Assembly: GCA_016191815.1 (NCBI GenBank)
Contig: JACPVI010000002.1
Span: forward strand, 124,001 to 188,000
Source: Myxococcales bacterium
Lineage (GTDB): Bacteria > Myxococcota > Myxococcia > Myxococcales > Myxococcaceae
Length of the DNA stretch: 64,000 nucleotides
Direction: 5' to 3'
Shown piece by piece: positions 60,119 to 64,000 of this stretch; the first letter of the stretch is position 1; each line of letters opens with the position of its first letter. A program made the translations under genes and the position numbers. Below the pieces are notes generated by a model. That model searched no databases. It was given only the letters and a program-made list of their open reading frames with translations, and was not told where the DNA came from.

Positions 60119-60778
60119 GTGCGGCTGCATTCCTTCATCTTCTCCCCCAACGCTCTCAAGGCGCGCCTCGCCCTGGCCGAGCTTGGCCTCGAGCACGAGC
60201 TGCGCGAGGTGAATCTCATGGCCTGGGAACAGCACAGCGAGGAGTTCAAGCGGCTCAACCCGCACTCGAAGGTCCCGGTGCTGGAGGACGGCGAGCTGGT
60301 GCTGCGCGAGTCGAACGCCATCGTGAGCTACCTCGGGCGAAAGCACGGCCTGGGGCGGTTCTGGCCGAAGGGGGAGGCGGCGGACGCGCTGGCGGCGCAG
60401 TGGCTCTTCTTCGAGGCGGTGCACCTGGCCGCCCCGCTGGCCACCCTGGTCTGGACCGAGCGGGTGGCGCCCGCCACCGGGCTTCCCGGCTCGGCACCGG
60501 AGGTGTTGCAGGACAACTCGGAGGAGTTGACTCGCTCGCTGGACGTCCTCGAGCTGCAACTCTCGGAGCGGCCGTACGTCTTGGGCACGGAGTTCTCGCT
60601 GGTGGACTGCTCGCTGGGAGTCGCCGCGACGATGCTGCTGGGCACCCGGCTGGATCAGCCGATGCGATGGCCGCGGGTGTTCGAGTATGGCGAGCGAATC
60701 CGCTCACGCCAGAGCTGGCTCGGGACGAAGGGTGACGCTTTCACCAAGTTCGGCCGACCCGAGGAGGCACGCTCATGA
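60119..60778 (+). CDS. Glutathione S-transferase family protein
   Basis: 219 residues with an N-terminal thioredoxin-fold GST domain (FIFSPNALKARLALAELGLEHEL, then NPHSKVPVLEDGELVLRESNAIVSYLG with the Glu-Ser glutathione-binding pair at about 63-64) and a helical C-terminal domain (YVLGTEFSLVDCSLG). It conjugates or reduces small electrophiles, perhaps with other thiols in this organism. GTG start at 60119; the next gene's ATG overlaps its stop. Confidence 0.88.
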   Translation: MRLHSFIFSPNALKARLALAELGLEHELREVNLMAWEQHSEEFKRLNPHSKVPVLEDGELVLRESNAIVSYLGRKHGLGRFWPKGEAADALAAQWLFFEAVHLAAPLATLVWTERVAPATGLPGSAPEVLQDNSEELTRSLDVLELQLSERPYVLGTEFSLVDCSLGVAATMLLGTRLDQPMRWPRVFEYGERIRSRQSWLGTKGDAFTKFGRPEEARS

Positions 60779-61446
60779 ACGTCTACGCACGACCTTTCTC
60801 GGCGCCGCTCACCCGCCCGCCGGCGACCTCCGCGGCCGCCACCGCGGCCCAACCCGCGCGACCTTCCACCACCGCTCGCCCTGCCGGCCCGGCGCGCCCG
60901 GTGGACACCTTCGAGGCAGCGCCCGCCCAGGGACCGCTGGTCACCCAGTGGCACCGGGTGGAGAACGGGAAGATCTTTTGCGAGACCTCGCTGCCGATCC
61001 CAGCCACCCCGGCGAAGGTGAGGGAGCTGGTGCTGGGGGACTGGTCGAAGTGGTGGCAGCACAGCGCGGTGACGAACCTCCAACGCCGCCCGGATGGGGG
61101 GATCAGCTTCACCTTTTCTCCTTTGGTTGTGGCCGGCGCGGGCCCCACGAAGGTGCACGTTCAGATCGCCGCACCGGTGGCGCAGAAGCTGCCCGATGGC
61201 CGCGAGCGTCACACCTACGCGGTCGAGCTGTCCGGCGACTTCAAGGGGAAGGCGCGGATCGAAGTGGAGCCCTCCGGTCAAGGCTCGGTGGTGAAGTCCA
61301 TCTGGGATGGAGTCGAGCCTGCCGGCTGGCAGAAGCACGTGCCGGACTTGTCGGCGGCCATGCACCTGAGGGCGGAGGGCGGTAAGCTGCCGCTTTTGCG
61401 CAACACCGGCTTCGCAGGAATGGCTGCTTTGCTGGCGGGGAAGTAG
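60775..61446 (+). CDS. START/SRPBCC-like protein with Pro/Ala-rich N-terminus
   Basis: 223 residues. About 50 Pro/Ala/Thr-rich residues precede a domain (about 55-215) whose pattern (HRVENGKIFCETSLPIPATPAKVRELVLG, KWWQHSAVTNLQRRPDGGISFTF, then a long C-terminal helix) resembles polyketide-cyclase/SRPBCC folds that bind hydrophobic ligands. The gene overlaps the glutathione S-transferase stop (ATGA) and is co-transcribed with it. Function inferred only. Confidence 0.6.
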   Translation: MNVYARPFSAPLTRPPATSAAATAAQPARPSTTARPAGPARPVDTFEAAPAQGPLVTQWHRVENGKIFCETSLPIPATPAKVRELVLGDWSKWWQHSAVTNLQRRPDGGISFTFSPLVVAGAGPTKVHVQIAAPVAQKLPDGRERHTYAVELSGDFKGKARIEVEPSGQGSVVKSIWDGVEPAGWQKHVPDLSAAMHLRAEGGKLPLLRNTGFAGMAALLAGK

Positions 61447-61689
61447 CGAGGGAGGACCCTTCTCCGGCGAGCGGGATGTGTTTCCGGTGGCCGCCCGCGC
61501 GAGCATGCCTTGCTCGCTCCCGCAGGTGACGCTCCATCCACCCACCAACTCCACTGCGGCAGAGGAACCGCTGGTCCTGTCGGTCCCTCCGTCGCCACCG
61601 CTCCCGAAAGGGCTGGGAAAGCGGATCTTCGGCATGACGCCTCCCCTCCCACGATCCCGACCGAGGAGGAATCACGCAGTTACGCCTCT

Positions 61690-61812
61690 CGTGGAGGGGT
61701 TACCAAGAACCTGCACACCCTCCTGCGCGAGGAAACCGGGCTGCCGGTATTCTTGGCGGGGGACCCGCTCTCTGCGGTGGTGATGGGGGGCGGGGAAGGC
61801 GCTGGAGTCGCT
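61690..61812 (+). pseudogene. mreB: mreB C-terminal fragment
   Basis: The plus-strand frame reads RGGVTKNLHTLLREETGLPVF, then LAGDPLSAVVMGGGEGAGV, the C-terminal part of the actin homologue MreB (which in full-length genes ends in a similar EETGLPV...DPL...VV...GTG pattern). Only about 40 residues are present and neither end is sensible, so this is a gene relic in an otherwise gene-free stretch (61447-61861). The rest of that gap has no gene that I can support. Confidence 0.75.
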
Positions 61813-61861
61813 GCACATTCTCCGGCAGGTCTGCCAGCCGGGATAGGAAGCTCGGCGGGCG

Positions 61862-62758
61862 TCAATCGCCGTGGGCTCCCTGGGGTGGCGCCTCTCGCAG
61901 GGAATCGGGCTCGGAGCTGCTAAGGCATTCCGCGGAGAGCTTCGGCACACCCTCCTTGGGTGAGGCTCTCTCCGCCGCCCACCGCCACCACCGACACATC
62001 TGAGCCTTGTCGTTTAGACGTCCGTAGACCTGCGACTTGAGATGGGCGAGCTGCGGTCGGGCGGCCTCGGAGGCAAGAGGCCAGGCTTGGTCGATATCGA
62101 CAAGTGCCAGCGAAGGGTCGTCCCCACGCGCGAGTCTGCTTGCACGCATGGACCGCACGATGACCTCCTCCAGTGGGTTGTTGCCGCGGCACGCGGTGAA
62201 TGGGACGCCGCCCCTGATGCTTGCCGTCTTCGAATTGTACGGGCCCACATCAGCATTCAGAGCATAGCTTCCCTCCTCCTCAACGAACTCTGACAGGTCG
62301 ACAGCGAGAATCCTCGGCAGCGGCCCGTACATCCTCCCTCTCCAGACCACTGTTTTCGCTGCCGGGTCACGCAGGCAAACCGAGGCCAGTCCGGCGGACT
62401 GCTCTCGCGAGTTCACGATGCCATCGCCGGGTCGCCCTCTCGGTCGAGCTTCTACCCAGACCTCCCACGACGGAACGCCCGTCATTTCCAGGTCTGGGCC
62501 GCGTCCTCGCTGCACTTCGACATCGTTGCCAGTCCAAGGGAACTCCCTGCTTTCCCTCGTGACGCACATCACCAGGAAATACGCCCAAAGTGGCGCGCGA
62601 GGCTCCGGGATTGGAAGTACGAATCTGTTTTCAATGGAATCGAATGGGAACCCCGGAGAAAAGACTACTGGATTCGTGCACTCCGGCAGCCCTCGCGATT
62701 GGCCATGCGCAATCGACGGAGCCGTGAGCGCCAAGGCAGCAACACAACCCCTAATCAT
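61862..62758 (-). CDS. Secreted protein of unknown function
   Basis: About 298 residues with a Sec signal peptide (about 1-20, ending near IAHGQ) preceded by a GGAGG ribosome site 5 bases from the ATG at 62758. Cys residues in the mature part (CTNP, FLVMCVT, SVCLRDP, FTACRG) suggest disulphides. It follows the protease-like gene by 13 bases in the same direction, so the two are probably co-expressed. No family recognised. Confidence 0.65.
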   Translation of the reverse strand: MIRGCVAALALTAPSIAHGQSRGLPECTNPVVFSPGFPFDSIENRFVLPIPEPRAPLWAYFLVMCVTRESREFPWTGNDVEVQRGRGPDLEMTGVPSWEVWVEARPRGRPGDGIVNSREQSAGLASVCLRDPAAKTVVWRGRMYGPLPRILAVDLSEFVEEEGSYALNADVGPYNSKTASIRGGVPFTACRGNNPLEEVIVRSMRASRLARGDDPSLALVDIDQAWPLASEAARPQLAHLKSQVYGRLNDKAQMCRWWRWAAERASPKEGVPKLSAECLSSSEPDSLREAPPQGAHGD

Positions 62759-62771
62759 GATCGCCTCCTGG

Positions 62772-64000
62772 CTAGTGAAGTGCGACTTGCGAAAAGTCGT
62801 TCGGACCGTAGCTTGTCGGAGGGCTTGAACAGTAGCTCGGGACAACGGGGGGTTCGCTCATGAGCGTCACTCCGGCTGTCTTGTGAGTCATTGCGACCGA
62901 ATGCCCTCCTTCGTGACCGGCGACGCTCTTCACGAGCTCGTCCACCGTGGGACCGGCAGCGGAAGGGCACTCGCTCGTGATTCCAAACATCAATACGTAC
63001 GAGGCCTCTACCGCGTTCGTGTTGCCTGGTCCCGGCTTCGTCGTGCCGAGCTTCAACGGGTTGCACTGCCCAGTGGTGGCGTCGCGCTCGCACCTCTCCT
63101 TAATGATATAGACAGCGTTCTGCGGTGAGACAGGCGGCGAGGCCTGGCCAACGAGGGTAAAATTCACACAGTGGTCCAGCGGGCTCGCTCCGCACAAGTC
63201 CACCTCGGTGCGCCGGTCGACGAGATGCACGTTAATGACTCTTCGCATGTCCTTCTCGTATCCACCAAGGAAGGTTGCTGGATAGTCAAAGTTGTTCAGA
63301 TACGTGAAAAACACATCTCGCTTGTTCGGATCGGTCCTTGTGTGGATGAACGCGGTGAAGAATCCTCGGTACTCCTCAATTCGAGTTAGGCCATCGCCGG
63401 GAGTCCCGACATTCACTGCCGCGAGGTCGTCGCTGTCTTCATTCGCCGCGCCAATGTCGGTCGCTGTGAAGAGGATATCCTGCCAGCCGACGTCGGCGAT
63501 CTTGTTGTTGGAGACGGCGCCTCCGACGCCTCGGTCGATGGGCAGCGTAGTGTCGTGCTCTTCGGGAGGCCGGGTCTGGACGAGGCCCCTGACTGGGTTG
63601 GAGATTTTCGGGAAAGGCTTGGAACCGACTTCGATATCGAGCGCCTCGGCCCTCAGCTTGGTGTAGGCGCCGAAGTCCTCGACCACCACCTTGAACGAGA
63701 GCGTCGTCTTGTAGTCGCTGCACGTCAGCAACTGCTCTGTTCCCACGGTGGACTTCGTGCAGTTTGGCGGCAGCGAGGCGGCGTCCTCGAATCTCACGTC
63801 AGGGTCGTTCTCCAGCGCAGTGACCGGGCAGGGCGCCAGCCCGTTGTGCGCATTCATCGCGCAACCCGGGTACTTGGTGGTGTCAGAGAGCCGAATCTGG
63901 AACTTCGCTTTCACCGGGACCCCATCGCGAACTGCCGGCTCCAACTTCACCTGGATGTCCCTGGCGGCGGACGCCGGAGGATAAGTCCCCAGTTCAGGCA
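62772..64000 (-). CDS. Metzincin-like zinc protease, partial at right edge
   Basis: The frame is open to the right edge, so the start lies outside. The coding sequence holds VAGHEGGHSVAMTH, a zinc site of the HExxHxxxxxH type (the Gly of the standard metzincin motif replaced by Ala), followed by VTLMSEPPV, compatible with the Met-turn. Earlier regions (about 100 residues with several Cys and repeated Asp/Thr) look like extracellular modules. It probably cuts proteins outside the cell. The downstream secreted-protein gene overlaps in regulation. Confidence 0.75.
   Translation of the reverse strand, partial: PELGTYPPASAARDIQVKLEPAVRDGVPVKAKFQIRLSDTTKYPGCAMNAHNGLAPCPVTALENDPDVRFEDAASLPPNCTKSTVGTEQLLTCSDYKTTLSFKVVVEDFGAYTKLRAEALDIEVGSKPFPKISNPVRGLVQTRPPEEHDTTLPIDRGVGGAVSNNKIADVGWQDILFTATDIGAANEDSDDLAAVNVGTPGDGLTRIEEYRGFFTAFIHTRTDPNKRDVFFTYLNNFDYPATFLGGYEKDMRRVINVHLVDRRTEVDLCGASPLDHCVNFTLVGQASPPVSPQNAVYIIKERCERDATTGQCNPLKLGTTKPGPGNTNAVEASYVLMFGITSECPSAAGPTVDELVKSVAGHEGGHSVAMTHKTAGVTLMSEPPVVPSYCSSPPTSYGPNDFSQVALH

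Overview
The window is very GC-rich and its genes point to a myxobacterium or close relative. It carries Hanks-type Ser/Thr kinases with Pro-rich tails, many lipoproteins, FecR-type anti-sigma proteins, Cys-rich exported proteins, long outer-membrane proteins, and almost only G/C-ending codons. Most of the chromosome here is ordinary housekeeping in short operons.

Left part (1-36 kb): Ser/Thr kinase; a small nucleotidyltransferase inside a duplicated gene tail; M32 carboxypeptidase; SCP2-like protein; di-haem cytochrome c; prfC; Uma2 protein; a zinc-type uptake cluster (outer-membrane channel, ZnuA, ZnuB fused to HEAT repeats, no ATPase); a DUF2442/receiver chimera; a three-gene ABC-2 exporter; Rsm22-like methyltransferase; EAL protein; ECF sigma with FecR anti-sigma; Cys-rich lipoprotein; PIN toxin/antitoxin; M20 peptidase; FNR-type reductase; antiporter; histidine kinase; methyltransferase with Nfu; cNMP-binding protein; exported beta-barrel-like protein; and a pseudokinase-kinase tandem protein.

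Centre (36.0-46.25 kb): an inserted island, flanked by direct repeats made from the 3' end of a flavin oxidoreductase gene (intact at 46297-47547) and the end of the tandem kinase gene. It opens with a near-consensus sigma-70 promoter and a structured leader, then an array of 21 foldable tRNA genes for 17 amino acids plus several tRNA remnants. Three items interrupt the array: a slipin (SPFH) gene, an HNH endonuclease gene, and a 5' fragment of rtcB (RNA ligase) with ATC where its ATG should be. Five tRNAs have C33 instead of U33, four lack U8, and a tRNA-Leu has lost its long variable arm. My reading is an RNA-repair-linked tRNA array in decay or in a specialised non-translational role. Beyond it lie gene fragments (hybrid histidine kinase, RCC1 repeat) and a lipoprotein-kinase-membrane protein operon whose kinase is frameshifted.

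Right part (46.3-64 kb): flavin oxidoreductase; amidohydrolase lipoprotein; MntA/HepT toxin-antitoxin pair; a frameshifted peptidoglycan-binding protein; clpS-clpA; Uma2 protein; fabI; outer-membrane protein; sucA-sucB; glutathione S-transferase; START/SRPBCC-like protein; an mreB C-terminal remnant; a secreted protein; and a metzincin-like protease that runs off the right edge.
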